Origin: Clostridia bacterium
GTDB lineage: Bacteria; Bacillota; Clostridia; Christensenellales; Borkfalkiaceae
DNA: 64,000 bases
Assembly: GCA_017623605.1 (NCBI GenBank)
Contig: JAGAOR010000015.1
Coordinates: 85,008-149,007, forward strand
Reading direction: 5' to 3'
This document shows positions 6,918-16,158 of this stretch, piece after piece. The translations under genes and the position numbers were made by a program. Positions within the stretch are counted from its first letter, which is position 1. The number at the start of each line of letters is the position of its first letter. The notes below the pieces were generated by a model that did no database searches, had not been told where the DNA came from, and worked only from the letters and a program-made list of their open reading frames with translations.

Positions 6918-7847
6918 ATGCTCAAAAGAAAAGATTTGCTCGGCTTGATTGATCTTAATGCCGAGGAATTGACGGAGATCCTCGACGTGGCGGCGGATAT
7001 GAAACGCCACCTCAAAGCAGGGGATAAAAATTTGCCCTATCTCAAAGGCAAAACCGCCACGATTCTCTTTTACGAGAACAGTACGCGGACGAGAACGAGC
7101 TTTGAGCTTGCCGCGAAATATTTGGGCGCGACGGTGATCAATATTGCCGCGGGTACGTCGTCGGTGGCAAAGGGCGAAACGCTCGTCGATACGGGCAAAA
7201 CTCTCGACGCCCAGCTCAACGATTTCTTGATTATGCGCCACCCTATGGGCGGTGCGCCGTATCTGCTTGCCAAGGTGGCGAAAGCGGGCGTGTTGAACGC
7301 GGGCGACGGTATGAACGAACACCCCACGCAAGCACTCCTCGATATGCTTACGATGCGAGAAACGTTTGGAAAGCTCGACGGCTTAAAGGTCGCGATCGTG
7401 GGAGATATTAAACATTCGCGCGTGGCGAAGTCGAATTTGTTCGGTTTGAAAACAATGGGGGCGGAGGTGCGTATGTTTGCGCCTGAAACGCTGATACCAA
7501 AAGGGATAGACAAGCTTGGAGCGAAGCTTTGCAAAACGAAAGAGGAAGCCCTCGACGGTGCAGACGTCGTTATGGGACTTCGTATTCAGCTTGAACGTCA
7601 ACAGGCGGGGAATTTCCCCTCACTTAACGAATACGCCGCGTTTTACGGGGTGGACGGGAAATCCCTTAAATACGCAAATCCGAACGCGATCGTAATGCAC
7701 CCCGGTCCTGTGAACCGCGGCGTGGAGCTGACGGGCAAGGTAATTGATCACGAAAAGAGTCGCATCGAAGAGCAGGTGTTTTCGGGGATTGCCGTGCGTA
7801 TGGCGGCACTCAAACTTTTGAACGATTATAGAGAATATACGAAATAA
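6918..7847 (+). CDS. pyrB: Aspartate carbamoyltransferase catalytic chain
   Basis: A 309-aa enzyme that joins carbamoyl phosphate and aspartate, the committed step of pyrimidine synthesis. The carbamoyl-phosphate loop STRTRTSFE, the HPTQALLD motif, GDIKHSRVAKSN and the closing VMHPGPVNRG are all present. These residues distinguish it from ornithine carbamoyltransferase. It opens the pyr operon behind a good promoter and the ribosome-binding site TAGGAG. No regulatory chain gene (pyrI) and no carAB are in the window, so the enzyme is probably the unregulated trimer. Confidence 0.96.
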   Translation: MLKRKDLLGLIDLNAEELTEILDVAADMKRHLKAGDKNLPYLKGKTATILFYENSTRTRTSFELAAKYLGATVINIAAGTSSVAKGETLVDTGKTLDAQLNDFLIMRHPMGGAPYLLAKVAKAGVLNAGDGMNEHPTQALLDMLTMRETFGKLDGLKVAIVGDIKHSRVAKSNLFGLKTMGAEVRMFAPETLIPKGIDKLGAKLCKTKEEALDGADVVMGLRIQLERQQAGNFPSLNEYAAFYGVDGKSLKYANPNAIVMHPGPVNRGVELTGKVIDHEKSRIEEQVFSGIAVRMAALKLLNDYREYTK

Positions 7848-7858
7848 GGAGAACGGAT

Positions 7859-9127
7859 ATGATTATCAGAAACGGCAATTTGGTTTTGCAAGATAAAGTG
7901 GTGAAAGGCGATATTCTCGTAAAAAACGGAAAAATTGCTTCGATCGCGGAAAATATTCCCGCAAACGGCGACAAGGAAATCGACGCGGCGGGTAAATACG
8001 TGTTCCCCGGTTTCATTGATATGCACGTGCATTTGCGCGATCCGGGCTATGAATATAAAGAAGATATTGAAAGCGGCACGCGCGCTGCGGTTAAGGGTGG
8101 TTTTACGCAAATTTGCTGTATGCCCAACACTGATCCGATTGCCGATAATAAAGTGGTGATCAGCTATATAAAACACCGCGCGGCAGAGGTTGGCGCGTGC
8201 AAAGTACACCCGATCGGTGCGATCACCAAAGGCGAAAAGGGTGAACAGCTCGCCGAGATCGGTGAAATGAAAAAGGCGGGCGCGGTGGCGATCTCCGACG
8301 ACGGCGTAACCGTGAAAAGCTCGCGGCTTATGCGCCTTGCTATGGAGTACGCAAGCGGTTTTGATATGAAATGCTTATGCCATTGCGAGGATAAAGAACT
8401 CGTGGACGGCGGCGTGGTGAACGAGGGATTAAGCTCCACGATCGCGGGCTTGAAAGGTAGCCTTAGAGCCGCGGAGGACATCATTATCGCGCGCGAGCTT
8501 GCGCTTGCCGAAAGCTTAAACGTGCCCGTGCACATTTGCCACGTTTCCACCCATAGCGGCGTTAGACTTATCCGCGACGCGAAACGCGCGGGCGTGAAAG
8601 TAACGGCGGAAACCTGCCCGCATTATTACGCGGTAACCGACGAGGTGATAAAGGGCTTCGACACCCGCACCAAGGTCAATCCTCCCATTCGTGAAGAAGT
8701 GGATAGGCAAGCGATTTTGGAGGGCTTGAAGGACGGTACGCTCGATTGTATCGTAACCGATCACGCGCCCCACCATATCAACGATAAAAACGTCGAATAC
8801 AACCTCGCGGCGTTTGGGATTAGCGGTATTGAAACGTCGTTTGGGTTTGCCATTACGTATCTTTATAAAACGGGCGTTTTAAGTCTTCCCGAAATTGCCG
8901 AAAAAATGTCTGCCGCACCTGCGCGTATTTTGGGTTTGCAGGGCGGTAAGATCGAAGTGGGTGGCGTTGCCGATCTCACGATCGCAGATCTCAACGAAAA
9001 GTGGATCGTCGATCCCGCAAACTTCGTTTCCAAGGGCAAGAATAACCCGTTTGAGGGATATGAATTGTACGGAGCTGTCAAATACACGATTGTAGACGGT
9101 GAAATTAAATACGGAGAGAAGAAATGA
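7859..9127 (+). CDS. pyrC: Dihydroorotase
   Basis: A 422-aa amidohydrolase of the type found in Gram-positive bacteria. It cyclises carbamoyl aspartate to dihydroorotate. The metal-binding DMHVHLRDPGYEYKEDI stretch is complete, and the carboxylated-lysine neighbourhood, CHVSTHSG and TDHAPHH follow in order. The gene follows pyrB after 11 bases and overlaps pyrF by four bases (ATGA), so translation is probably coupled. Confidence 0.96.
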   Translation: MIIRNGNLVLQDKVVKGDILVKNGKIASIAENIPANGDKEIDAAGKYVFPGFIDMHVHLRDPGYEYKEDIESGTRAAVKGGFTQICCMPNTDPIADNKVVISYIKHRAAEVGACKVHPIGAITKGEKGEQLAEIGEMKKAGAVAISDDGVTVKSSRLMRLAMEYASGFDMKCLCHCEDKELVDGGVVNEGLSSTIAGLKGSLRAAEDIIIARELALAESLNVPVHICHVSTHSGVRLIRDAKRAGVKVTAETCPHYYAVTDEVIKGFDTRTKVNPPIREEVDRQAILEGLKDGTLDCIVTDHAPHHINDKNVEYNLAAFGISGIETSFGFAITYLYKTGVLSLPEIAEKMSAAPARILGLQGGKIEVGGVADLTIADLNEKWIVDPANFVSKGKNNPFEGYELYGAVKYTIVDGEIKYGEKK

Positions 9128-10032
9128 TTACGGATAAACTCATAGAAAAGATTATCGATTTACAAAACCCGACGTGCGTAGGGCTGGACACGCTGTTTGA
9201 TTATTTGCCCGACGATATGAAAGCGGACGTAAATTCGTTTGAGGGCGTAGCCGAGCGCGTGTTCGATTTTAATAAAAAACTGATCGACACCCTCTGCGAT
9301 ATTATTCCGTCGGTGAAAGTGCAGATCGCTTACTATGAAATGTACGGCGTGGCGGGTATGAAAGCTTACGAGGAAACGCTCAAATACGCGGCGGAAAAGG
9401 ATCTCGTCGTGATCGCGGACGCCAAGCGCAACGACATCGGTTCAACGGCGGCGTGCTATGCGAAAACGTTCCTTGGCGAAACGGACGTGAACGGCTTACA
9501 AAAACAGGCGTTCCCCGCTGACTACGTAACGGTGAACGGGTATTTAGGTACGGACGGAATTCAACCGTTCGTAGACGAATGTGAGAGCAAGGAAAAAGGG
9601 ATTTTCGTGCTCGTGAAAACGTCCAATCCCTCGGGCGCGGAAATTCAAAATCAGGTTTTAGAAAGCGGCGTGCCTATGTATGAATATATGGGCGGGCTCG
9701 TGGAAAAATGGGGCGAAAGCACGATCGGGAAATACGGCTATTCGGCGGTTGGCGCGGTAGTCGGTGCAACACACCCCACGGAAGCTGCGCGGCTGAGAAA
9801 GGCACTTCCCCATACTTTCTTTTTAATCCCCGGCTACGGCGCGCAGGGCGGGAATGCGGAAATGCTCAAAAGCTGCTTCGGGGCGAACGGGCTTGGCGGC
9901 GTTGTCAACAATTCGCGAGGAATTTTGTGCGCGTATAAAAAGCAAGGCGGTACGTTCTACGAAGCGGCACGCGCGGCAACGATTGCTATGCAAAAGGATT
10001 TATCAAGCGTAATCGGGGTTATGAAAAAATAA
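9124..10032 (+). CDS. pyrF: Orotidine 5'-phosphate decarboxylase (type 2)
   Basis: A 302-aa decarboxylase that makes UMP from OMP. The catalytic DAKRNDIGSTAACY segment identifies the longer type-2 family. The substrate-binding GVVGATHP-like motif is present as GAVVGATHP, and the closing NNSRGI loop follows. It overlaps pyrC by four bases and pyrK by one (TAATG), which is typical of tight operon coupling. Confidence 0.95.
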   Translation: MITDKLIEKIIDLQNPTCVGLDTLFDYLPDDMKADVNSFEGVAERVFDFNKKLIDTLCDIIPSVKVQIAYYEMYGVAGMKAYEETLKYAAEKDLVVIADAKRNDIGSTAACYAKTFLGETDVNGLQKQAFPADYVTVNGYLGTDGIQPFVDECESKEKGIFVLVKTSNPSGAEIQNQVLESGVPMYEYMGGLVEKWGESTIGKYGYSAVGAVVGATHPTEAARLRKALPHTFFLIPGYGAQGGNAEMLKSCFGANGLGGVVNNSRGILCAYKKQGGTFYEAARAATIAMQKDLSSVIGVMKK

Positions 10033-10787
10033 TGAAAGATTATATTGCTACGATCGTAAAAAACGAACAAATTGCTGAAAATATCTACGCCGTTACCTTT
10101 GATTTGGGCGAGGAAGCGCGCGTGCGCGCGGGGCAATTCGGGAATATCGCGGTGGGCGGTACGCATTTGTTGCGCCGTCCGATTGCCGTTTGTAAAACGG
10201 AAAAAAAGGAAGTAACCTTTTGTTATCAAATTAAGGGCGAGGGCACGCAAAAACTCAAAACGATGGAGGCAGGTACGAGATTAAACGTGTTGATGCCGCT
10301 CGGAAACGGGTTTTACGTGGAAGAAAACGAAAAAAAAGTCGCGCTTGTCGGCGGCGGCGTGGGTACGTTTCCGCTTATTTCTGTGCTTCGCGAATACGGC
10401 GACAAAAAAGAGATTTCGGCGTATATCGGATATAGAAATAAAGGCGCGGTGTGCGGCGTGGAAGAATTTGAAAGGGCGGCAAAATTCGTTGCCGTAACCG
10501 ACGACGGTAGCTACGGCGAAAAAATGAACGCCGTGCAAGCGTTTGAAGCAGATTTGAAAGCGGGCAACCGCCCCGACGTGGTGCTTGCTTGCGGTCCGAC
10601 ACCTATGCTTCGCGCGTTGAAAACGCTCGTTGAAAAGGAAAATTTGAATTGCTACGTATCCTTGGAAGAGCGTATGGGTTGCGGGATTGGTGCGTGCGTG
10701 GTGTGCGTGTGTGAAAAAACGAACGGCGCAAGGGCGCGCGTATGTAAGGACGGACCTGTTTTTAACGTGAACGACGTGTTGCTTTAA
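10032..10787 (+). CDS. pyrK: Dihydroorotate dehydrogenase electron-transfer subunit
   Basis: A 251-aa flavoprotein that passes electrons from PyrD to NAD+. The FAD-binding LLRRPIAV motif lies in the N-terminal barrel. The NAD-binding VGGGVGTFPLISVL and CGPTPMLRAL follow. Four C-terminal cysteines (MGCGIGACVVCVC...VCKDGP) hold the [2Fe-2S] cluster. With PyrD it forms the class 1B enzyme of Gram-positive bacteria. The gene starts inside the stop codon of pyrF. An unrelated glycerate kinase gene separates it from pyrD. Confidence 0.95.
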   Translation: MKDYIATIVKNEQIAENIYAVTFDLGEEARVRAGQFGNIAVGGTHLLRRPIAVCKTEKKEVTFCYQIKGEGTQKLKTMEAGTRLNVLMPLGNGFYVEENEKKVALVGGGVGTFPLISVLREYGDKKEISAYIGYRNKGAVCGVEEFERAAKFVAVTDDGSYGEKMNAVQAFEADLKAGNRPDVVLACGPTPMLRALKTLVEKENLNCYVSLEERMGCGIGACVVCVCEKTNGARARVCKDGPVFNVNDVLL

Positions 10788-10834
10788 CTTTAAAATTTTT
10801 GTTTTTACAGTTGATAGAAAAGGATTGAAGAAAA

Positions 10835-11959
10835 ATGAAATTCGTGTTTGCCTCCGATTCCTTTAAAGGAAGTTTGACTTCGGAGAAAATCAATCAAATA
10901 TTAACGGACATAGCGCAAGCGCATTTTATCGGCTGCGAATGTGTACCGCTTTTAATTGCCGACGGCGGCGAGGGTACGTTAGAAGCGGTGATCGCGCAAA
11001 AGGGCGGTGAAATCGTAGTCGTCGAAGCAGAAAATCCCCTTGGCGAAAAAATAAAATCTCGCTACGGCACGTTTGAGGATACCGCGCTCGTTTGTATGAG
11101 TGAGGCTTCGGGCTTACCATTGCTTCCTACGGAGAAACGTTCGGCGAGAAAAACCTCTACGTTCGGCACGGGCGAGCTAATTCGCCACGCCGTGGAAAGA
11201 GGCTATAAAAAAATTTACGTAACGCTGGGCGGTAGTGCAACGAACGACGGGGGCATGGGCGCGCTGACTGCGCTTGGTTATCGGTTTTTAGACGAAAGCG
11301 GAAACGTTTTAAAGGGTACGGGTGAAGAGCTTTGTAGGGTGAGAAGTATCGACGGGGAGAGTGCGATTGATTTTTCGGACGTTCGGGTAACCTTGCTTTG
11401 CGACGTATCAAATCCCTTACTCGGCGAGCGGGGCGCAACGTATACCTACGGCAGACAAAAGGGCGCTACGGATAGCGATCTTGCTTTCTTGGAAGCGGGT
11501 ATGGACAATTTTGCGCGCGTTGCGGAAAGCTTCACGGGTAAATCGTTGAACGTTGCGGGCGGCGGCGCGGCGGGCGGTATTGGCGGTTCGCTACACGCAT
11601 TTTTGAACGCCGAGATTCGTTCAGGTATTGAAACGGTGCTCGATCTTTGCGATTTTGACGGCGCAGTGAGCGGCGCGGATCTCGTGATCACGGGCGAAGG
11701 GCGCGTAGATTTTCAGTCTGCAAACGGAAAGGTGATCGACGGTATTTTGAAGCGGGCGATCGGAAAGGATGTACCCGTAGTGGCGATTGCAGGTAGTCTT
11801 GGCGACGGCGCGGAAAAGCTTTACGAAAAAGGGCTTACGGCGGCGTTTGCGATCGTGAACAAGCCTATGAGCTTGGAAGAGGCGATTGAAAATGCGGAAG
11901 AATTATATAAAAACACGGCGGAAAATGTCTTCCGTTTGATAAAAAGCGTAAGGAAATAA
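10835..11959 (+). CDS. glxK: Glycerate kinase (GarK/GlxK family)
   Basis: A 374-aa kinase that phosphorylates glycerate, probably to 2-phosphoglycerate, as in the GlxK/GarK family. The opening ASDSFKGSLTS, the ADGGEGT motif, GGSATNDGGMG and ITGEGRVDFQS are all characteristic. It lies between pyrK and pyrD with only 47 and 4 bases to its neighbours, all on the same strand, so it is transcribed within the pyrimidine operon. It has no pathway link to UMP synthesis. Insertion of a housekeeping gene into the operon, without a promoter of its own that I can see, is the simplest reading. Confidence 0.92.
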   Translation: MKFVFASDSFKGSLTSEKINQILTDIAQAHFIGCECVPLLIADGGEGTLEAVIAQKGGEIVVVEAENPLGEKIKSRYGTFEDTALVCMSEASGLPLLPTEKRSARKTSTFGTGELIRHAVERGYKKIYVTLGGSATNDGGMGALTALGYRFLDESGNVLKGTGEELCRVRSIDGESAIDFSDVRVTLLCDVSNPLLGERGATYTYGRQKGATDSDLAFLEAGMDNFARVAESFTGKSLNVAGGGAAGGIGGSLHAFLNAEIRSGIETVLDLCDFDGAVSGADLVITGEGRVDFQSANGKVIDGILKRAIGKDVPVVAIAGSLGDGAEKLYEKGLTAAFAIVNKPMSLEEAIENAEELYKNTAENVFRLIKSVRK

Positions 11960-11963
11960 AATT

Positions 11964-12881
11964 ATGGCGAATTTATCGGTGAATATTTGCGGGGTGGATT
12001 TGAAAAATCCCGTGATTGCGGCAAGCGGTACGTTCGGGTTCGGGCGTGAATTTAACGAATTGTACGATATAGGACAGCTTGGCGGGATTTCCACCAAGGG
12101 CTTGACGATGGAGCTTCGCGCAGGTAATCCTGTGCCGCGTATTGCGGAAAGCCGCGGGGTGATCTTAAACGCGGTGGGCTTGCAAAACCCCGGCGTGGAG
12201 CATTTTATAAAGTGCGATCTCGATTGGCTCAAATCTACGGGTACGTGCGTGATTGCGAACGTGGCGGGCAAAACGCTCGACGATTATTTTGCAATCTGCG
12301 AGCGGCTCGACGGGAAAGTGGATATGATCGAGCTGAACATTTCCTGTCCCAACGTAAAAAGCGGAGGTATGGCGTTTGGTATTAAGCCGCAATCGGTGGA
12401 GGAAGTAACGCGGGTTTCCAAAAGCGCGCTGAAAAAAACGCCTTTGATCGTCAAGCTTTCCCCGAACGTGGAAAGTATTGCAGCCAACGCCAAAGCGGCG
12501 GAAAACGGCGGCGCAGACTGCGTTTCCTTGATTAACACGCTTACGGGTATGGCGATTGATATTGAAAGGAGAAAGCCGATTATTGCCAACAACACGGGCG
12601 GTGTGTCGGGGGCGGGCGTAAAGCCCATTGCCGTGCGTATGGTCTACGAAGCTTGTCAAGCGGTAAAAATCCCCGTAATCGGTATGGGCGGTATTACCTG
12701 TGCCGAGGACGCGATTGAATTTTTAATGGCAGGGGCAGTCGCCGTGCAGGTGGGAACGGCAAATTTCACCGATCCTTTTGCGATGCCTAAAATCATCAAG
12801 GGCTTGAACGATTGGTGCGATAAGCACGGTATCAAAAACGTGCGTGAGCTTACGGGCACGTTGCAATTAAACGAACGGTAA
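11964..12881 (+). CDS. pyrD: Dihydroorotate dehydrogenase catalytic subunit (class 1B)
   Basis: A 305-aa FMN enzyme that oxidises dihydroorotate to orotate. FMN-binding STKGLT, the catalytic-cysteine loop NISCPNVKSGG and the C-terminal GMGGI and VQVGTANF motifs are present. A cysteine as catalytic base and the PyrK partner place it in class 1B, which uses NAD+ and works without oxygen. It starts four bases after the glycerate kinase stop, with only a weak AAGGAA ribosome-binding site. Confidence 0.95.
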   Translation: MANLSVNICGVDLKNPVIAASGTFGFGREFNELYDIGQLGGISTKGLTMELRAGNPVPRIAESRGVILNAVGLQNPGVEHFIKCDLDWLKSTGTCVIANVAGKTLDDYFAICERLDGKVDMIELNISCPNVKSGGMAFGIKPQSVEEVTRVSKSALKKTPLIVKLSPNVESIAANAKAAENGGADCVSLINTLTGMAIDIERRKPIIANNTGGVSGAGVKPIAVRMVYEACQAVKIPVIGMGGITCAEDAIEFLMAGAVAVQVGTANFTDPFAMPKIIKGLNDWCDKHGIKNVRELTGTLQLNER

Positions 12882-12902
12882 AAAGCAATTAGGAGAAAAA
12901 TT

Positions 12903-13568
12903 ATGGAATATACCTACAAGCAAGAATTTATCAGATTTATGGTTTCGAACGGGGTGCTCAAATTTGGCGAATTTACCCTCAAAAGCGGCAGAAAAGCCCC
13001 GTATTTTATCAATACGGGGAATTATAAAACGGGCAAACAGCTCGCCAAGCTCGGCAGATATTACGCGGCTTGTATTCGCGAAAACAATTTGGAAGCGGAT
13101 ACGCTCGTCGGTCCTGCGTATAAGGGAATCCCGCTTTCCGTAGCAACCGCCGTGGCTATGTATCACGACTACGAAAAGGAAATCAATTATTGCTTTGATA
13201 GAAAAGAAGCGAAGGATCACGGCGAGGGCGGGCTTTTCGTCGGTAAGCAATTAGAGGACGGCGAAAAGGTGATCATCATTGAGGACGTAATGACGTCGGG
13301 AAAGGCTCTGCGTGAGATTTTACCGAAAATTCAGGCGGCGGCAAACGTTCAGATCGTGGGTATGATTATTTCCGTTGATCGCAGAGAAAAGGCGCTCGAT
13401 AGCGAGCTTTCCGCCGTTGCCGAAGCTAAAAAACAATTCGGCGTGGACGTGTATTCCGTTGTTACGATGGACGACATTATCGCGGCGATTGAGGACGGCG
13501 TAATCGACGGAAAGGAACACCTTTCCGCAATGTATAAATATCGCAACACCTACGGCGCGAGTCTGTAA
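12903..13568 (+). CDS. pyrE: Orotate phosphoribosyltransferase
   Basis: A 221-aa enzyme that attaches PRPP to orotate. The PRPP-binding signature is present as IIIEDVMTSGKAL, and the substrate region FTLKSGRKAPYF is near the N-terminus. It is the last gene of the pyr operon and has its own TAGGAG ribosome-binding site. No clear terminator follows before trpS, so some read-through into trpS is possible. Confidence 0.95.
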   Translation: MEYTYKQEFIRFMVSNGVLKFGEFTLKSGRKAPYFINTGNYKTGKQLAKLGRYYAACIRENNLEADTLVGPAYKGIPLSVATAVAMYHDYEKEINYCFDRKEAKDHGEGGLFVGKQLEDGEKVIIIEDVMTSGKALREILPKIQAAANVQIVGMIISVDRREKALDSELSAVAEAKKQFGVDVYSVVTMDDIIAAIEDGVIDGKEHLSAMYKYRNTYGASL

Positions 13569-13699
13569 ATCCTCTTTTCGCCCCAAACGGGTGCGGCGGG
13601 ACGGTTTCTGTACATTTGCAATTCCCGCGTTTCCAAAACGAGAATTGCGATCGCGCAAACGAAGCAAAGTGCAACGACGGTTAAAAAAATACGTTTCAT
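13550..13699 (-). CDS. Possible 49-aa single-pass membrane peptide
   Basis: An open frame in the pyrE-trpS gap on the opposite strand. It begins [20 protein letters not shown], a convincing transmembrane or signal-like segment, and then has a basic and aromatic tail ([20 protein letters not shown]). Its stop codon overlaps the end of pyrE by 19 bases. I see no Shine-Dalgarno or promoter before it, so it may be chance. The gap otherwise contains only the trpS ribosome-binding site. Confidence 0.3.
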   Translation of the reverse strand: MKRIFLTVVALCFVCAIAILVLETRELQMYRNRPAAPVWGEKRIYRLAP

Positions 13700-13730
13700 A
13701 AAAAGAGTATGCGTTAAAATGGGAGGAATT

Positions 13731-14774
13731 ATGAAAAATATTATTCTTACGGGCGATCGCCCTACGGGGAAATTGCATATTGGGCATTACGTAGGCTCGC
13801 TTAAACGCCGCGTAGAGCTGCAAAACAGCGGGAAGTTTGACGAGATTTACGTGATGATCGCGGACGCGCAAGCACTTACCGATAATTTCGACAATCCCGA
13901 AAAAGTGCGCGCAAATATCACGGAGGTTGCGCTCGATTATCTCGCTTGCGGACTTGATCCCCAAAAATCGACGATTTTCGTGCAGTCGCATATCGAACAG
14001 CTCACCGAGCTTACCTTTTATTATATGAACCTCGTAACCCTTTCGCGGTTGGAGCGTAATCCTACCGTGAAAGCGGAGATCAAGCAGAAAAATTTTGAAC
14101 ATTCTCTGCCTATGGGCTTTTTGACCTATCCCGTGTCGCAGACGGCGGACATCACTGCGTTCAAGGCGACGATCGTGCCCGTGGGTGAGGATCAGTTGCC
14201 TATGCTCGAACAGGCGCGTGAGATCGTGCGGAGCTTTAACGGACTCTACGGCGAAACGCTCGTTGAACCCAAAGCCGCGCTTCCCGATAATAAATCGTGC
14301 TTGCGCTTGCCAGGTACGGACGGTATGGCGAAAATGAGTAAATCGCTCGGGAATTGTATTTATCTTTCCGACAGCGCAGATGAGATTAAGCGCAAGGTGA
14401 TGGGTATGTATACCGATCCCAACCATATTAAGGTAACCGATCCCGGGGACACCAAGAACAATCCTACGTTTATTTATTTGGACGCGTTTTCCACGGAGGA
14501 GCATTTTAAAAACTATTTGCCCGAATACGCTTGTTTAGACGAGCTGAAAGCTCATTACGAGCGCGGGGGGTTGGGGGATATGAAAGTCAAAAAATTCCTA
14601 AACGCCGTAATGCAGGAAACGTTAGAGCCGATTAGAATGCGCAGAGAGGAGCTGGCAAAGGATCTGCCCGCAATTTGGGCAATGCTTAAAGCGGGAAGCG
14701 AAAAGGCGCGCGGCGTTGCCGCAAGTACGCTTGCAGAAGTCAAACGGGCAATGAAAATCAATTATTTTGAATAA
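13731..14774 (+). CDS. trpS: Tryptophanyl-tRNA synthetase
   Basis: A class I aminoacyl-tRNA synthetase of 347 aa. The HIGH motif appears in [17 protein letters not shown], and the KMSKS loop as [12 protein letters not shown] chose the ATG at 13731 because GGGAGGAATT lies just before it; the upstream in-frame ATG at 13719 would place that site inside the gene. It ends at a shared terminator, facing the HU gene. Confidence 0.95.
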   Translation: MKNIILTGDRPTGKLHIGHYVGSLKRRVELQNSGKFDEIYVMIADAQALTDNFDNPEKVRANITEVALDYLACGLDPQKSTIFVQSHIEQLTELTFYYMNLVTLSRLERNPTVKAEIKQKNFEHSLPMGFLTYPVSQTADITAFKATIVPVGEDQLPMLEQAREIVRSFNGLYGETLVEPKAALPDNKSCLRLPGTDGMAKMSKSLGNCIYLSDSADEIKRKVMGMYTDPNHIKVTDPGDTKNNPTFIYLDAFSTEEHFKNYLPEYACLDELKAHYERGGLGDMKVKKFLNAVMQETLEPIRMRREELAKDLPAIWAMLKAGSEKARGVAASTLAEVKRAMKINYFE

Positions 14775-14777
14775 AGA

Positions 14778-14808
14778 AAAAACCGACGCGATTGCGTCGG
14801 TTTCTCTT
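14778..14808. terminator. Bidirectional terminator between trpS and hup
   Basis: Perfect stem AAACCGACGC / GCGTCGGTTT around GATT, with A-rich and T-rich flanks, between two convergent genes. Confidence 0.9.
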
Positions 14809-14818
14809 TGTTGGTTGT

Positions 14819-15094
14819 TTAGTTGTTGATTTCTTCTTTATAAGCTTTACCGAATTTCATAACGGGTTTCTTGCAAGCCGCGATTTCTACTTTCGCGCCC
14901 GTTTGAGGGTTGATACCCGTTTTCGCCGCTACGTTTTTCACTTCAAACGTACCGAAGCCAACGAGCTGTACCTTTTCGCCTGCTTTCAATGCTTCCGTTA
15001 CGCTCGCTACGAATGCTTCGTATGCGATCGCTGCGTCTTTGTTCGTAAAACCTGCTTTTTCTGCCATTGCTTTGATCAATTCGCCTTTGTTCAT
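14819..15094 (-). CDS. hup: DNA-binding protein HU
   Basis: A 91-aa histone-like protein with the HU fold. It begins MNKGELIKAMAEKAGFTNKD and has the arm region GFGTFEVKNVAAKTGINPQTG, where the DNA-binding beta arms lie. It should bend and compact DNA as a homodimer. It is transcribed alone from a perfect consensus promoter. Confidence 0.96.
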   Translation of the reverse strand: MNKGELIKAMAEKAGFTNKDAAIAYEAFVASVTEALKAGEKVQLVGFGTFEVKNVAAKTGINPQTGAKVEIAACKKPVMKFGKAYKEEINN

Positions 15095-15154
15095 AAGAGT
15101 AATCCCCTTTTAATTAAAATTCTTAAAAATCTCGGCTGATTTTCAAGTAATTTT

Positions 15155-15183
15155 ATTATAGCGTATTATCGGGCTTTTGTCAA
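15155..15183 (-). promoter_or_regulatory. Perfect sigma-A promoter of hup
   Basis: Minus strand TTGACA (15183-15178), a 17-bp spacer and TATAAT (15160-15155). Confidence 0.85.
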
Positions 15184-15314
15184 GTGTAGAAAGTAAAAAA
15201 CTTACGAAAAACCTTGAAAAATAAGAGATTTTTTCAATTTTTATTAAATTTTATCACTTTTCGGGCTTTTTCGCACGACAAAAAGCGACAAAAATTTAAA
15301 ATATTTGCACAAAA

Positions 15315-15575
15315 TTAAATTTCGTTTGTGAAAAATCCTAAACCGAGCACCTGTGAAACGCCCGTCATAACCGCAAAGGAATCGGGATCAATCGCTTTGA
15401 TTACCTTGCGGAGCGTGGCGACCTGTCTTCGTGAAATTACACAAAGGAGCATAGGGCGGGGCTCTTTCGTATACATACCCGTCGCGGTGAGCACCGCGAA
15501 TTTTTTCTTCACGAAAAAGAACGCGAGCACGACGAGCGGTAAATTTAGCGCGAATAAGATCCAGCTTTGTTGAAT
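15315..15575 (-). pseudogene. YitT-family membrane protein remnant with internal deletion
   Basis: In one frame this stretch reads SWILFALNLPLVVLAFFFVKKK, like the early membrane segments of YitT proteins. It then passes directly into PRPMLLCVISRRQ and IDPDSFAVMTGVSQVLGLGF, the C-terminal cytoplasmic DUF2179 domain of the same family. A full YitT protein is about 280-300 aa, so roughly 200 residues between these parts appear to be missing. There is no usable start codon at the 5' end; the frame runs from the rplI stop codon. I read it as a decayed gene. A short functional DUF2179 peptide starting at the GTG near 15530 is a weaker alternative. Confidence 0.65.
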
Positions 15576-15593
15576 TGCTCTTCCATTGTGCGT

Positions 15594-16031
15594 TTAGCCC
15601 TCGACCACGACCGTTATTTTTGCACTAACGTTTTCCATGAAACGGATTTCCGCTTGGAAAGAGCCAACGGTTTTTACGGGGTCCATTTTAATTTTCTTTT
15701 TATCAATATCAAATCCGATCGTGGAAAGTGCGGCGGCAACGTGCGCAGCCGTTACGCTTCCAAACGTTTTTCCGTTTTCGCCCGTTTTTATTTTGACGGT
15801 TACGCTCTTGCCGTTGATTTCCTCGGCAAGTGCTTTCGTCGCTTTTACCTCTTCCGCTTTATGGAACTGCGCGGCGGCTTTTTTCTGTTCTGCTTCGTGA
15901 ACGTTCGCCGTGTTCGCTACGCTTGCAAGTCCCTTTTTTAAAAGGAAATTTCTGCCGAAGCCGTCGGCAACTTCCACGACTTCGCCTTTTTTACCCGTAC
16001 CTTTTACGTCTGCTTTTAATAATACTTTCAT
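15594..16031 (-). CDS. rplI: Ribosomal protein L9
   Basis: A 145-aa large-subunit protein. The N-terminal [30 protein letters not shown] is the classical L9 signature, followed by the long connecting helix and the C-terminal RNA-binding domain. The start at 16031 follows GGAGAAAGGAG. In many Firmicutes rplI is next to dnaB or a DHH phosphodiesterase gene, but here it stands alone with its own promoter. Confidence 0.96.
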   Translation of the reverse strand: MKVLLKADVKGTGKKGEVVEVADGFGRNFLLKKGLASVANTANVHEAEQKKAAAQFHKAEEVKATKALAEEINGKSVTVKIKTGENGKTFGSVTAAHVAAALSTIGFDIDKKKIKMDPVKTVGSFQAEIRFMENVSAKITVVVEG

Positions 16032-16074
16032 ATTTTTCTCCTTTCTCCTTTTCTTCTTTTTTCCTTTCCTTATT

Positions 16075-16103
16075 ATTTTACAGGAAATTTTTGCAAATGT
16101 CAA
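16075..16103 (-). promoter_or_regulatory. Sigma-A promoter of rplI
   Basis: Minus strand TTGACA (16103-16098), a 17-bp spacer and TAAAAT (16080-16075). Confidence 0.75.
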
Positions 16104-16158
16104 TAATCTTTCACTACTTTGCGCATACTGCTATTACCGAAAAAGGAGGTTTTTTGCT

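Noticed and set aside
13320-14504. 394-codon open frame antisense to pyrE and trpS
   Set aside because: A shadow of two well-identified genes, with no ribosome-binding site and an implausible composition.
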